The translations under genes and the position numbers were made by a program. Shown one piece after another: positions 8,532 to 20,734 of a DNA stretch of 64,000 nt. Position 1 is the first letter of the stretch, and each line of letters opens with the position of its first letter. Below the pieces are notes generated by a model. The model made no database searches and had not been told where the DNA came from. It saw only the letters and a program-made list of their open reading frames with translations. Source of the DNA: Pseudomethylobacillus aquaticus (GTDB lineage Bacteria > Pseudomonadota > Gammaproteobacteria > Burkholderiales > Methylophilaceae); the NCBI RefSeq assembly GCF_003730115.1, contig NZ_RJVP01000003.1:248001-312000 (forward strand). Reading direction: 5' to 3'.

Positions 8532-8849
8532 ATGCCAACATTCTCTGAAAATCTGGCCAAGCTGCCGACCGTAGACCATGTCGCACAGATCGATCTCAAG
8601 AACATGCAAGGCATGCTGATCGACATCATCGAAAACAAGCCTGGCAGCGCCGGTTCGGTGCGCGTCTACCATTACCTGGGCCAGAAACATGGTGGTATCA
8701 CGCTGGCAGCAGCGCGCGAAGGCCTGGAGATCTATGCCGAGCACACCGACGATGCGCTGATGAACCCGGGCAAGCATCCCAATATCGATCGTTTGCTGAC
8801 GCTGCTGGAAGAGCAAAAAGAGATCAGGATGGATTTGCTGTTGAAATAA
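8532..8849 (+). CDS. DUF2322 family protein
   Basis: A small soluble protein of 105 residues in the DUF2322 family, which is common in Betaproteobacteria and has no known function. The GSVRVYHYLGQKHGG block and the EIYAEHTDDA...PGKHPNIDRL block identify it. ATG 8532 gives the conserved N-terminus (MPTFSENLAKLP); an upstream GTG at 8496 is open but lacks a ribosome site. It stands alone between coq7 and a convergent VOC gene. Confidence 0.8.
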   Translation: MPTFSENLAKLPTVDHVAQIDLKNMQGMLIDIIENKPGSAGSVRVYHYLGQKHGGITLAAAREGLEIYAEHTDDALMNPGKHPNIDRLLTLLEEQKEIRMDLLLK

Positions 8850-8888
8850 GCCGCTGCGCTGACCAGCGCTTCAACGCGGCCAGCCGCT

Positions 8889-9314
8889 TCAATCCGCCGA
8901 CAAGGTCGCCAGCAGCGGTGAGATGGGGGGGTGGTAGATGAATTGCACCAGGTTGCCGCATGGGTCCAGACAGTAAAGACTGCGCGCGCCATCACGATGG
9001 GTCCTGGGGGCTTGCGCGATGCGCGTACCATGCGCCAGCAGATGCGCATGCCACTGGTCCACATGCTCCGGGGTGGCCATGATGAACCCGATATGATCCA
9101 GCCGCTGTTGCCCTTGCAGATCGGCATCTGCAGGCAAACGATGCAGGGCCAGATTGTCCGCACCTGAACTGAGGTAGATATTGTCAGGGTCTGGCTGCCA
9201 TTCCTCCTGCATGCCGACCACATCCCGATAGAACTGCAGACTGGCGTCCAGATCGGTCACGAACAGGGCCACATGATGCAGACCCTGCATGCCACCCGGA
9301 CGCTGCGCTTGCAT
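8889..9314 (-). CDS. VOC family (glyoxalase/dioxygenase superfamily) protein
   Basis: A 141-residue vicinal-oxygen-chelate protein with two beta-alpha-beta-beta-beta units: GLHHVALFVTDLDASLQFYRDV at the start, and LDHIGFIMATPEHVDQW as the second unit. Histidines in HHVAL and LDHIGF occupy metal-ligand positions, but the last ligand position reads NLVQF where glyoxalases have glutamate, so a glyoxalase I role is unlikely. The ATG overlaps the stop of the upstream OsmC gene by one base (TGATG), indicating translational coupling. Substrate unknown. Confidence 0.8.
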   Translation of the reverse strand: MQAQRPGGMQGLHHVALFVTDLDASLQFYRDVVGMQEEWQPDPDNIYLSSGADNLALHRLPADADLQGQQRLDHIGFIMATPEHVDQWHAHLLAHGTRIAQAPRTHRDGARSLYCLDPCGNLVQFIYHPPISPLLATLSAD

Positions 9315-9736
9315 CAAACAGCCGCCTCGACGATCTCGAAGCCGTGGGTCACTTCCGCAGCCTTGCCCAGCATGATGGAAGCCGAGCAATACTTCTCCGC
9401 AGACAGTTTCACAGCACGCTCCACTTGCACGGCACTGAGCTGACGCCCGGTGACCACGAAGTGCACATGGATCTTGGTGAACACCTTGGGGATGCTGTCA
9501 GCACGCTCGGCCGTGATTTCGGCCACGCAGTCGGTGACCGGCTGACGCGCCTTGTTGAGGATGGTGACCACGTCGAACGAGGTGCACGCGCCCATGCCGA
9601 TCAACAGCATCTCCATGGGGCGCATGCCCAGATTGCGGCCACCAGCCTCCGGCGCGCCATCCAGGATCACCGCATGACCGGTCTCGGATTCGCCCATGAA
9701 GCAGACGTTCTCAACCCATTTGATGCGTGCTTTCAT
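9314..9736 (-). CDS. OsmC family peroxide-detoxifying or redox protein
   Basis: A 140-residue OsmC/Ohr-fold protein. The two redox cysteines of the family are C51 in GACTSFDV and C117 in EKYCSAS. The overall pattern (MKARIKWVENVCFMGES at the start, NLGMRPMEMLLIGMGAC) resembles the YhfA subgroup rather than classical Ohr. It is tightly coupled to the VOC gene downstream and lies 2 bp after the FKBP gene end. Family members reduce organic hydroperoxides, but the YhfA subgroup's role is not settled. An OhrR-type regulator occurs at 59 kb, too far away to link by position. Confidence 0.85.
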   Translation of the reverse strand: MKARIKWVENVCFMGESETGHAVILDGAPEAGGRNLGMRPMEMLLIGMGACTSFDVVTILNKARQPVTDCVAEITAERADSIPKVFTKIHVHFVVTGRQLSAVQVERAVKLSAEKYCSASIMLGKAAEVTHGFEIVEAAV

Positions 9737-9738
9737 GC

Positions 9739-10200
9739 TTATTTGACGCCCAGCAGCTCAACATCGAACAGCAGCGTGGCATTCGGCGGGATCACGCCGC
9801 CCGCACCGCGAGTGCCGTAGCCCATCTCGGGGGGAATGATCAGCGTGCGCTTGCCACCGACCTTCATACCGGCAAAGCCCTGATCCCAGCCCTGAATGAC
9901 CTGACCACCGCCCAGATAGAAGATGAACGGATCACGTCTGTCTACCGAGCTGTCGAACTTCTCACCCTTGCCGTCCGGCTTGCTTGGGTCGTACAGCCAG
10001 CCGGTGTAATGCACGGTGACATTGAAGCCGATCTCGGCTTCGCGGCCGGTGCCGACCACGGTGTCTTTCTTGACCAGTTCAGTGATGGTGTTGCTCATGG
10101 CAGAGGTTTCCTTGTTGGTAGATGCGTTTTCAGCGGTGCAAGCCCCGGTGGCAAGCATGGCGGTCAGCATGACGCTAACGGCCAGGACAGAGTGTTTCAT
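9739..10200 (-). CDS. exported FKBP-type peptidyl-prolyl isomerase
   Basis: A 153-residue protein with a signal peptide of about 22 residues ending near a cysteine (ATGAC), possibly a weak lipobox. The FKBP domain fills residues about 50-153 ([55 protein letters not shown]). The start at ATG 10200 is set by a GGAG site just upstream; an in-frame ATG at 10215 would place that site inside the gene. It probably assists folding in the periplasm. The OsmC gene follows 2 bp later on the same strand. Confidence 0.9.
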   Translation of the reverse strand: MKHSVLAVSVMLTAMLATGACTAENASTNKETSAMSNTITELVKKDTVVGTGREAEIGFNVTVHYTGWLYDPSKPDGKGEKFDSSVDRRDPFIFYLGGGQVIQGWDQGFAGMKVGGKRTLIIPPEMGYGTRGAGGVIPPNATLLFDVELLGVK

Positions 10201-10335
10201 CGGGTACTCCAGCATAGTTTAAGAGTGCATATGATAACCGAATTGGGCATCGGTTCCGCCGCACGGGCTATCAGGGACGGCGCGATCAAGGAGGCGCTGC
10301 CATGGATGCCGTGACTGCCGGCCGCACCGGCCAGA

Positions 10336-11784
10336 CTAAGGCTGGCTGTACAACCAGTCGATGAGCACATCCTGCGCGCCTCGCGTCTGCTGCGCCTTGG
10401 CATGGTTGCTGATGCACACCACCACCCAGCGCCGACCTTTAGCGTCCAGCACATATCCCGCGATGGAGCGCACATTACTCAGCGAACCGGTCTTGAGGTG
10501 CGCCCGGCCATAGGCCGCACTGTCCTTTTGGCGTTTGCGCAAGGTACCGTCCACAGCCAGGATGGGCAGCGAAGACATCAGCTCAGGCATCACCGGGCTG
10601 GCATAGGCCGCCAGTAACAGGGAGGCCAGATGCTGGCTACTGATGCGCTCGACACGCGACAGACCGGCGCCGTTCTCGATCACCAGTTCAGGGAATTCCA
10701 GCCCCTTGCTGCGCAGCCACAACAGCACGGCGCGTGCACCGTTGGCTTCGGTGCCCGGCGTGGCGATCTGCTCGGCGGCCAGCGTCAACAGCAGCTGCCT
10801 TGCCATCAGGTTGTTGCTGAACTTGTTGATGTCACGCACCACTTCGGCCAGCGTCACCGATTCATTGACCAGCAGTTTCACCGCACGCTCTGGCATCAGG
10901 CCGACGCGCAATTTGCCGCCAAAACTGCCGCCCAGCTGCTGCCACAATTGCCGGAACAGAAAGTAGCCATGACTGGCTTCATCGAAAAAACTCAGGTCCA
11001 GCCATTTTTCGCCGCAATCCAGCGCGTAGTCACCACGCAGCACCAACTCCACAGCGCGGGCATTGGACGCATCGCTGCGTACGTTCACGTCATAAGCGAG
11101 GCGGGTTTTCCAGTCGCCACAGGCGCTGCGCACCAGCTTGAGCTGATTGGTCAAGGTCAAGGCCGTCATGCCCGGACTGTTCGGGTCGGGCTCGGCACGC
11201 AGCAGCACTTGCTGCGTCACGGCATCCGCCTGCAACTGGATGCCAGTGGCTTTGAGGTCCATCACCAGCGCAGCTGGCGTGGCGTTATAAGCCCGGTACG
11301 GCTCACCATCAAAAGCGGCCGGACCCGCATTGGTGCTGGCGAAATAGCTGCTGTCCAGCAACAGATCACCGTCTATGCGCTGCACGCCCTGCTGGCGCAA
11401 GCGCGACAGCATGCGCCACAGATCTTCCACGCGCATGCTGGGGTCGCCATAGCCCTTGAGGATGAGGTTGCCCGTCAGCACACCCTGCTTCAACACGCCA
11501 TCATGGTAGATCTCGGTGCGCCAGCGATACGCCGGGCCCAGTAGTTCCAGCCCGGCATAGGTGGTCACCAGCTTCATGGTGGAGGCCGGGTTCAGCGCGA
11601 TATCAGCCTGATGCGCCAGCAAAGGCGCAGGCTGATCCACACGCTGCACATACACGGACAGCGCATCCGCCCCCAGGCCTTCTGCCTGCAAGGCACGCAG
11701 CACGGGGGCGGGTAACTCGGCATGTGCAAGGCTGCTGAGCGCCACCAACAGGAGGCCGATCAAACAATAAACGCTTAAGCGCAT
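10336..11784 (-). CDS. dacB: D-alanyl-D-alanine carboxypeptidase/endopeptidase (PBP4)
   Basis: A 482-residue class C penicillin-binding protein (peptidase S13) that cuts D-Ala-D-Ala and peptide cross-links. The signal peptide spans about 1-23 (LIGLLLVALSSLAHA). Active-site motifs are SxxK as STMK in NPASTMKL, SxN as SNN in KFSNNLMARQ, and KTG in HLKTGSL. The first ATG with an export signal is 11784, which overlaps the bioA stop by 10 bp; an upstream extension in the same frame runs inside bioA and is spurious. Length fits PBP4. Confidence 0.92.
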   Translation of the reverse strand: MRLSVYCLIGLLLVALSSLAHAELPAPVLRALQAEGLGADALSVYVQRVDQPAPLLAHQADIALNPASTMKLVTTYAGLELLGPAYRWRTEIYHDGVLKQGVLTGNLILKGYGDPSMRVEDLWRMLSRLRQQGVQRIDGDLLLDSSYFASTNAGPAAFDGEPYRAYNATPAALVMDLKATGIQLQADAVTQQVLLRAEPDPNSPGMTALTLTNQLKLVRSACGDWKTRLAYDVNVRSDASNARAVELVLRGDYALDCGEKWLDLSFFDEASHGYFLFRQLWQQLGGSFGGKLRVGLMPERAVKLLVNESVTLAEVVRDINKFSNNLMARQLLLTLAAEQIATPGTEANGARAVLLWLRSKGLEFPELVIENGAGLSRVERISSQHLASLLLAAYASPVMPELMSSLPILAVDGTLRKRQKDSAAYGRAHLKTGSLSNVRSIAGYVLDAKGRRWVVVCISNHAKAQQTRGAQDVLIDWLYSQP

Positions 11785-13088
11785 GCGAGCACCGCCTGAT
11801 AGGTCTGCGTGATGAGGAAGTCGATCTCGTCCTCGTTCAACACATAAGGTGGCATGAAATACACCGTGTTTCCGATCGGCCGCAGCAGCAGGCCGCGCTT
11901 CAAGGCCTCCAGATAAAAACGCTGTGCGAAACCTGGCGTGGCGCTCTCCACATCGAAGGCCCAAATCATGCCGCGATGGCGCAAATGGCGGATCGGCAGG
12001 TTCGCGTAGCGGGTCAGGCGTGCATTGATTATGGTAGCCGTTTTGGCATTGTCGGCCAGCACATCCTGCTCGGCAAAGATATCCAGCGTCGCCAGCGCGG
12101 CACTGCAAGCCAGCGCATTACCGGTGTAACTATGCGAATGCAGAAAGCCACGTGCCGTGCTGTCGTCATAAAAAGCTTGATAGATGCTGTCGCGCGTCAA
12201 CGTCACCGACAAGGGCAGATAACCGCCGGTGATGCCTTTGGACAGCGTCATGAAGTCGGGCAGGATTGCGGCCTGCTCACAAGCGAACAGGGTGCCGGTG
12301 CGGCCGAAGCCCACGGCGATCTCGTCTGCGATCAGATGCACGCCATAACGGTCGCAGGAAGCACGCACCAGCTGCAGATACAGTGGGTCGTACATGGCCA
12401 TGCCGGCCGCGCACTGCACCAGCGGCTCCACCACCAGCGCCGCGATACTGGCGTGATGCTGCGCCAGGTGCGCATCCACAGCCGCCGCGCAGCGCCTGGC
12501 GTAATCGGCCGCCGATTCACCCACTTCGGCCAGCCTGGCGTCCGGGCTGGGCATGTGCGTGCTGTGCCGCAACAGCGGCGCATAGGTGTCCTTGAAGATG
12601 GCCACATCGGTGACCGAGAGCGCGCCCAGCGTCTCCCCGTGATAACTCTGCTGCAGGCTGAGGAATTCGGTCTTGCCGGGCCGACCCTGATTGCGCCAGT
12701 AATGGAAACTCATCTTGAGCGCGATCTCGATGGCAGACGCGCCATCCGAACCATAAAACGCATGACCCAGGCCGGTCAGCCTGGCCAGACGCTCCGACAG
12801 CTGCACCACAGGCTCATGCGTAAAACCGGCCAGAATCACATGCTCCAGCGTATCCAGCTGCGCCGTGATAGCCGCCTTGATGCGCGGATGATTATGCCCG
12901 AACAGGTTCACCCACCAGGAGCTGACGCCGTCCAGATAACGCTGGCCGTCAAAATCGTACAGCCACACCCCCTCACCGCGCCGGATCGGCACCAGCGGCA
13001 GGGATTCATGCTGCTTCATCTGCGTGCATGGGTGCCAAACGGCCTGCAGGCTGCGTTGCAGCAAAGTCTGATTGTTAAGAGTCTGCAT
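11775..13088 (-). CDS. bioA: adenosylmethionine-8-amino-7-oxononanoate aminotransferase
   Basis: A 437-residue PLP-dependent class III aminotransferase converting 7-keto-8-aminopelargonate to 7,8-diaminopelargonate in biotin synthesis. It shows WHPCTQMKQHE near the start, the YGSDGASAIEIALKM phosphate loop, the HLIADEIAVGFGRTG aspartate region and the PLP lysine in LSKGITGG. ATG 13088 matches the family N-terminus; ATG 13118 is an alternative. The last 10 bp overlap dacB. No other bio gene is in the window. Confidence 0.93.
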   Translation of the reverse strand: MQTLNNQTLLQRSLQAVWHPCTQMKQHESLPLVPIRRGEGVWLYDFDGQRYLDGVSSWWVNLFGHNHPRIKAAITAQLDTLEHVILAGFTHEPVVQLSERLARLTGLGHAFYGSDGASAIEIALKMSFHYWRNQGRPGKTEFLSLQQSYHGETLGALSVTDVAIFKDTYAPLLRHSTHMPSPDARLAEVGESAADYARRCAAAVDAHLAQHHASIAALVVEPLVQCAAGMAMYDPLYLQLVRASCDRYGVHLIADEIAVGFGRTGTLFACEQAAILPDFMTLSKGITGGYLPLSVTLTRDSIYQAFYDDSTARGFLHSHSYTGNALACSAALATLDIFAEQDVLADNAKTATIINARLTRYANLPIRHLRHRGMIWAFDVESATPGFAQRFYLEALKRGLLLRPIGNTVYFMPPYVLNEDEIDFLITQTYQAVLACA

Positions 13089-13207
13089 GTTTCGGTATCT
13101 ATCCTTGTCTACTGACATGCTAGCGCATCGCGGTCGCGCCTGCCTAGGGAATGCACAGCGCCCTCCGCTGCTGTTGAGCACACGCCGACGCGGCCCCAGC
13201 CCGCTGC

Positions 13208-13255
13208 GCTGAGACTGAGGCTGGGACTTAGGCTGGGACTTAGGCTGAGACTGAA
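13208..13255. repeat. four tandem 12-bp repeats
   Basis: Four head-to-tail 12-bp units begin at 13208, 13220, 13232 and 13244. The two inner units are identical (GCTGGGACTTAG) and the outer ones vary (GCTGAGACTGAG/A). They lie between bioA and the Rnk-like gene, outside coding sequence. Confidence 0.8.
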
Positions 13256-13271
13256 GCCAGACAAGGCACGG

Positions 13272-13679
13272 CTACAGGCTGTAATCCCCGGCCGCTTCCG
13301 GCTGGAACAGCAGTTCGACGATACGGGCAAAGCGCACTTCTCCCTGCAGGGAGCGCCAGGACGCGATCGCGCCGCAGCGTAAACCTAACATGCTGGCGCC
13401 AGCAGGCGACAGCACAGAGATATTCCCCTGCGCTGGTGCCGCATTCCCAGGGTAGCAAAGCCGCAGCTGCGTGCGATGGCCTGTGGTGTCATCCGCAATC
13501 ACGAACAGCGAGTTCATGGTGACGACATCGTCCGGGATCTCGGCAGAATCAACCACCTCGGCAGCATCCAGGCCATCTTCCAGTTCGATCGGATAAGAAA
13601 GCTTGTCCAGCTTGGATAGACGGAAATAATCAATCTCGGTGAGCATGCGCTCGGTGTTACTGAGGGTGGTATTCAACAT
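13272..13679 (-). CDS. Rnk-like GreA/GreB-family regulator of nucleoside diphosphate kinase
   Basis: A 135-residue protein related to Rnk, which has the C-terminal GreA/GreB fold and binds RNA polymerase without the long coiled coil. It has a short N-terminal helical part (EIDYFRLSKLDKL), then DVVTMNSLFVIAD, a beta-rich QLRLCYPGNA and ISVLSPAGASMLGLRCG, the standard Rnk/GreA C-terminal elements. ATG 13679 is chosen because family homology starts shortly after it; the upstream in-frame ATG at 13721 is less likely. It probably modulates transcription or NDK level; the exact role here is inferred. Confidence 0.78.
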   Translation of the reverse strand: MLNTTLSNTERMLTEIDYFRLSKLDKLSYPIELEDGLDAAEVVDSAEIPDDVVTMNSLFVIADDTTGHRTQLRLCYPGNAAPAQGNISVLSPAGASMLGLRCGAIASWRSLQGEVRFARIVELLFQPEAAGDYSL

Positions 13680-13739
13680 ATGGTCTCTTTCAGCTCGACA
13701 CGATGCCGCGCTTGACGGCATACCATGTCAAAGATCGCG

Positions 13740-14108
13740 CCTGGCTTAGGCCCGGCGATGATCTGTTGCGCTAAAAGTAGTGATTATCGACGGGCTGGGA
13801 GGTCTGCGGCGGAAAGAAGGGTTCTTTCAAGCGCGACGGATTGTGGGCAACAAACATCCGCGACGCCGTGGGACGCATTGCATTCAGGATGATGTTTGTG
13901 CAGGGAGAACATGGGCCGATTTAAGCCTTTAACGCTGTGCTTGTCAACCGAGCGCGGCGTTAAGCAGCCACCCTGACGGCAGGGTACCCAGACTCAAACC
14001 CCAGACTCAAACCATAGTCGAGCCGGACCAGTGACGCCCTTTTGCAGGCGAAAGCCGCCGGGGTTGCTGAGTCATCGGCTTCATTTCCCATATCAACCCG
14101 TTCAATTC
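13740..14108. other. non-coding stretch upstream of the groES promoter
   Basis: No convincing gene, tRNA or hairpin is visible here. It holds only a short tandem copy of CCAGACTCAAAC near 13988-14012. Confidence 0.6.
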
Positions 14109-14121
14109 TTGAAAATCAGCT

Positions 14122-14151
14122 CTTGAAAAACAGTGAACCTGTCCCTATCAT
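14122..14151 (+). promoter_or_regulatory. groES heat-shock promoter (sigma-32 and/or sigma-70)
   Basis: CTTGAAA at 14122-14128 and CCCTATCA at 14143-14150, 14 bp apart, match a sigma-32 promoter. The same bases also give a sigma-70 reading: TTGAAA (14123-14128), 17 bp, TATCAT (14146-14151). The CIRCE operator begins at the -10 box. Confidence 0.75.
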
Positions 14152-14177
14152 TAGCACTCTGTAAGCGTGAGTGCTAA
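14151..14177. promoter_or_regulatory. CIRCE element (HrcA operator)
   Basis: A perfect TTAGCACTC-N9-GAGTGCTAA, identical to the CIRCE consensus. It sits at the transcription start of groES-groEL, so HrcA should repress the operon. No hrcA gene is present in this window. Confidence 0.97.
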
Positions 14178-14262
14178 CAGCGCGCTGGATCGCAAGGCAC
14201 CAGAGGCCAGTTGCATTCGCGCCAAGAACAATTCGTTGTCCAACAAATCAGGAGATCAACTC

Positions 14263-14553
14263 ATGAAAATTCGTCCTCTGCATGACCGCGTTATCGTCAA
14301 GCGCCTCGAAGAAGTCCGTACCACCGCTTCCGGTATCGTCATCCCTGACACCGCCGCCGAGAAGCCGGATCAAGGCGAGATCCTCGCTGTTGGTCCAGGC
14401 AAAAAAGACGACAGCGGCAAGCTCATCGCACTGGATGTGAAGGTCGGCGACAAGGTGCTGTTCGGCAAATACGCTGGCCAGACCGTCAAGGTTGACGGCG
14501 CTGAAGTGCTGGTGATGCGCGAAGAAGATCTGATGGGCGTAGTCGAGGGCTAA
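14263..14553 (+). CDS. groES: co-chaperonin GroES
   Basis: A 96-residue 10-kDa chaperonin that caps GroEL rings. It begins [14 protein letters not shown], has the mobile loop around [16 protein letters not shown] and ends [13 protein letters not shown]. Start ATG 14263 follows a CAGGAG ribosome site at 14249-14254; an upstream in-frame GTG at 14167 lies inside the CIRCE element and is not the start. It is the first gene of the CIRCE-controlled operon, with groEL 96 bp downstream. Confidence 0.98.
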   Translation: MKIRPLHDRVIVKRLEEVRTTASGIVIPDTAAEKPDQGEILAVGPGKKDDSGKLIALDVKVGDKVLFGKYAGQTVKVDGAEVLVMREEDLMGVVEG

Positions 14554-14625
14554 GTCCTTCACGCCAGATATTGAGCCTGTAAGCGGCTAGCCGCTTTAAA
14601 CCAGACCTGACAATGGTCAATCTGA

Positions 14626-16284
<1,659 letters not shown>

Positions 16285-16381
16285 TTTTGAATTGCATCAT
16301 CTTGCCGACCATCGCAATCAATGGCGCGGCATGATGCAACTGGTCTTGACCGACCTGTCACACCTGAAGTCGCAATAAACG

Positions 16382-16409
16382 AAAAGCCCCGCCAAGTGCG
16401 GGGCTTTTT
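16382..16409 (+). terminator. groESL rho-independent terminator
   Basis: The perfect 11-bp stem AAAAGCCCCGC / GCGGGGCTTTT around CAAGT, followed by a T run. It lies about 100 bp after the groEL stop. Confidence 0.92.
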
Positions 16410-16434
16410 GTTGGGCGCCCCATACACGACGGGC

Positions 16435-16470
16435 AAAAAAAACCCCGATTAAAGGGGATAAAATCGGGGT
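16435..16470 (-). terminator. minus-strand rho-independent terminator
   Basis: The stem ACCCCGATT / AATCGGGGT with an 11-nt loop is followed on the minus strand by eight T. No minus-strand protein gene precedes it, so it most simply ends the candidate small RNA. Confidence 0.85.
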
Positions 16471-16540
16471 AATAAAGCTTCATTACTGAAGCTTCCTGCT
16501 CAGGGAGGAAAAGCAGGAGACGATGTTTCATCGTCTGCTT
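16435..16540 (-). ncRNA. candidate four-hairpin small RNA with C-rich loop
   Basis: Read on the minus strand, four perfect stem-loops follow each other. They are AGACGATG/CATCGTCT (16518-16536), CCTGCT/AGCAGG with an 11-nt CU-rich loop containing CCTCCC (16495-16517), AAGCTTCA/TGAAGCTT closed by GTAA, a GNRA-type tetraloop (16475-16494), and a terminator stem ending in eight T. The CCUCCC loop is complementary to Shine-Dalgarno sequences, as in C-rich-loop regulatory RNAs. The 5' end and promoter (probably between 16540 and 16640) are not resolved. No similar reading works on the plus strand, where no T tract follows. It may belong to no known Rfam family; this cannot be checked here. Confidence 0.5.
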
Positions 16541-16616
16541 CTGTGACCAGCCTGCTCCGCTGCAAGTTCCATCAACTGCATTTCTCATCCCCAGCCCGAC
16601 CTGCGATAATCACGGC

Positions 16617-18827
<2,211 letters not shown>

Positions 18828-18907
18828 TTGCCAGAGGCCTGCTTGCAAGCTGGCAGGCCGTCAACAACAAGGCTACTAAGGCAGTCAGCAGCGCAAGGCT
18901 GACGGTC

Positions 18908-19684
18908 TTATTTGCCAGCCTCAATCAGTGGCGTTTCAAACACACCACGGTAGCTGAAATACTGGATCGCCAGCATCAGACTGGTGACCGACAGCATGCA
19001 ACCCAGCAGGGCCAGACTCATGATCAGCGTGCCCAGCGCAGACGACAACAAGCTCAGCAGCGCCACCAGGCCACCTACCAGCAACATCACCGCCGTCAGC
19101 ATCAAGGTCAGCACCAGCCAGGCCGCGCCCAGCGGGATCATGAAACGCCAGCTGGCCCACAGACTCTGCCCCAGCGCATTCAGCAAGCTATGCCCCTGGT
19201 AAGCGATCAACATGGGCGCGAACCAGGTGGCCATCAGCAAGGGCACCAACAGCAGCATCACTTTGAGCAGCAGCGGGGTCAGGTCCGGCATCATCGCCTC
19301 GGGGCCGGTCTGTTGCAGCAGATCGGTCAGGCGTTGTAACTCGTCGCCGGTTAGAAAACCGACCAGCGTGCCATACACCAGACAAGCGCCACCCAAGCTC
19401 AGCAGGCGGCCGAAATTGGGTTTGATCTGCTCGAACAATTCACGTAACGGCGTCTCGCGCCCGGCGGCGGCCTCGCGCAGCAAGCCCATCGCCAGCGCCA
19501 GGAACACCGGCCAGAACATCATCAGCACCAGGCTCAGCAAGCTGGGCATCACTGTGGGCAACATCAGGAACAGCACCACATAAGCCAGCGCGAGGCCCAG
19601 CCACTTGCCAGGGTAACGCCCGAACAGATACAGGCTGGCGATCACCCAGTTGAGGCCGGTTTTAATGCTGAGGGGTAACTTCAT
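18908..19684 (-). CDS. BPSS1780-like multi-pass membrane protein
   Basis: A 258-residue inner-membrane protein with about six hydrophobic helices (near 15-35, 36-70, 95-115, 140-162, 180-205 and 215-245). It resembles the BPSS1780 family of unknown function. No catalytic motif is visible. It starts 39 bp after the thrB stop on the same strand and is probably co-transcribed with thrB. Confidence 0.7.
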   Translation of the reverse strand: MKLPLSIKTGLNWVIASLYLFGRYPGKWLGLALAYVVLFLMLPTVMPSLLSLVLMMFWPVFLALAMGLLREAAAGRETPLRELFEQIKPNFGRLLSLGGACLVYGTLVGFLTGDELQRLTDLLQQTGPEAMMPDLTPLLLKVMLLLVPLLMATWFAPMLIAYQGHSLLNALGQSLWASWRFMIPLGAAWLVLTLMLTAVMLLVGGLVALLSLLSSALGTLIMSLALLGCMLSVTSLMLAIQYFSYRGVFETPLIEAGK

Positions 19685-19722
19685 GGCACAGGTTCTTTCT
19701 CAAGGTCGTTCTGTCATGCGGC

Positions 19723-20658
19723 TCATGCGGTGAGCGGCGTGTGGCCATCCATGCGCACTTGCAGGATGCGGCGGAAATGCTGCGGGTCTTTGGCGTGCGT
19801 CAGTTCGCCTGATTGCGGAAAATGCAGATCGTACAAGCGCGATAGCCAGAAACGCAGGGCCGCACGGCGCAGCATGGCCGGCCAGGCTGCACATTCCTCG
19901 CGGGTCAGCGTGCGCACGCCACGGTAGGCCTCCAGCAGGGCGGCCTGACGCGGCAGATCCGGCGTGCCGTCGGGCTGCACGCACCAGTCATTGACGGCGA
20001 TGGCCAGGTCATACAGCAAGGCGTCGTCACAGGCATAGTAAAAGTCGATGATGCCGCCCAACTGTTCGCCATCGAACAGCACGTTGTCGCGGAACAGGTC
20101 AGCATGGATCACCCCCTGAGGCAGATCGGCAAAAGACGGCATGGCGCTCAGCACGCTGTCCAGCAAGGCCTGGTCGGCAACTTGTAATTTGCTGCGCACC
20201 TGCGCCGCCGTGGCATCGCGCCAGGCATCGCCACGCGGGTTGACCATGCTGGCAGGAAAGCCCTGCCCAGCCAGGTGCATCTGGCCCAGCGCGCGCCCGA
20301 CGGCAGCACATTGCCCCAGCGTGGCAGATTCCACATCACGTCCCGTCAAACAACTCACCAGCGCGGCTGGTTTTCCGTTAAGCAGGCCCAGCTTGCCGCC
20401 ATCGGAACGCGCCACCGGGTGCGGACACAACACGCCCCGCTCGGCCAGGTGGGTCATCAGGTCCAGGAAGAACGGCAGTTCGTCCAGCGTGTTCTTTTCG
20501 AACAGGGTCAGCACATAGCGCCCCTGCGTGGTGGTGACGAAGTAATTGGTATTGGTGATGCCCGCGGCGATGCCCTGCAGCGTCAACAGCTCGCCCAGCG
20601 AGAAATCCTTGAGCCAGTGCTGCAATTGATCAGAGGTGACGGTGGTGAAAACGGACAT
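19723..20658 (-). CDS. thrB: homoserine kinase, APH-fold type
   Basis: A 311-residue homoserine kinase of the aminoglycoside-phosphotransferase fold, found in many Beta- and Gammaproteobacteria instead of the GHMP-type ThrB. It phosphorylates homoserine in threonine synthesis. Signatures are AGITNTNYFV for the nucleotide loop, the catalytic HADLFRDNVLF, and IIDFYYACDD for magnesium binding. It lies downstream of a DUF2782 gene, a pairing common in Betaproteobacteria, with a long stem-loop between them. Confidence 0.92.
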   Translation of the reverse strand: MSVFTTVTSDQLQHWLKDFSLGELLTLQGIAAGITNTNYFVTTTQGRYVLTLFEKNTLDELPFFLDLMTHLAERGVLCPHPVARSDGGKLGLLNGKPAALVSCLTGRDVESATLGQCAAVGRALGQMHLAGQGFPASMVNPRGDAWRDATAAQVRSKLQVADQALLDSVLSAMPSFADLPQGVIHADLFRDNVLFDGEQLGGIIDFYYACDDALLYDLAIAVNDWCVQPDGTPDLPRQAALLEAYRGVRTLTREECAAWPAMLRRAALRFWLSRLYDLHFPQSGELTHAKDPQHFRRILQVRMDGHTPLTA

Positions 20659-20699
20659 GGATGTTCAGGAAAGGTAACGATAGAAGAAAGGCATGAAAC

Positions 20700-20726
20700 A
20701 TCAAGAGGGCGATGCGCCCTCTTGAT
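20700..20726 (-). terminator. stem-loop between DUF2782 gene and thrB
   Basis: A perfect 12-bp stem, ATCAAGAGGGCG / CGCCCTCTTGAT, with a 3-nt loop. On the minus strand a short T-rich stretch (TGTTTC) follows, so termination may be partial and thrB may receive read-through. Confidence 0.6.
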
Positions 20727-20734
20727 GAACTAAC

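Noticed and set aside
10336-12108. 590-residue version of dacB starting upstream
   Set aside because: The extra 108 residues are antisense-free but run through bioA coding sequence; the signal peptide starts at 11784.
16436-16560. A plus-strand uvrD leader or attenuator
   Set aside because: On the plus strand no T tract follows the hairpins and no leader peptide is visible; the minus-strand reading ends in a perfect terminator.
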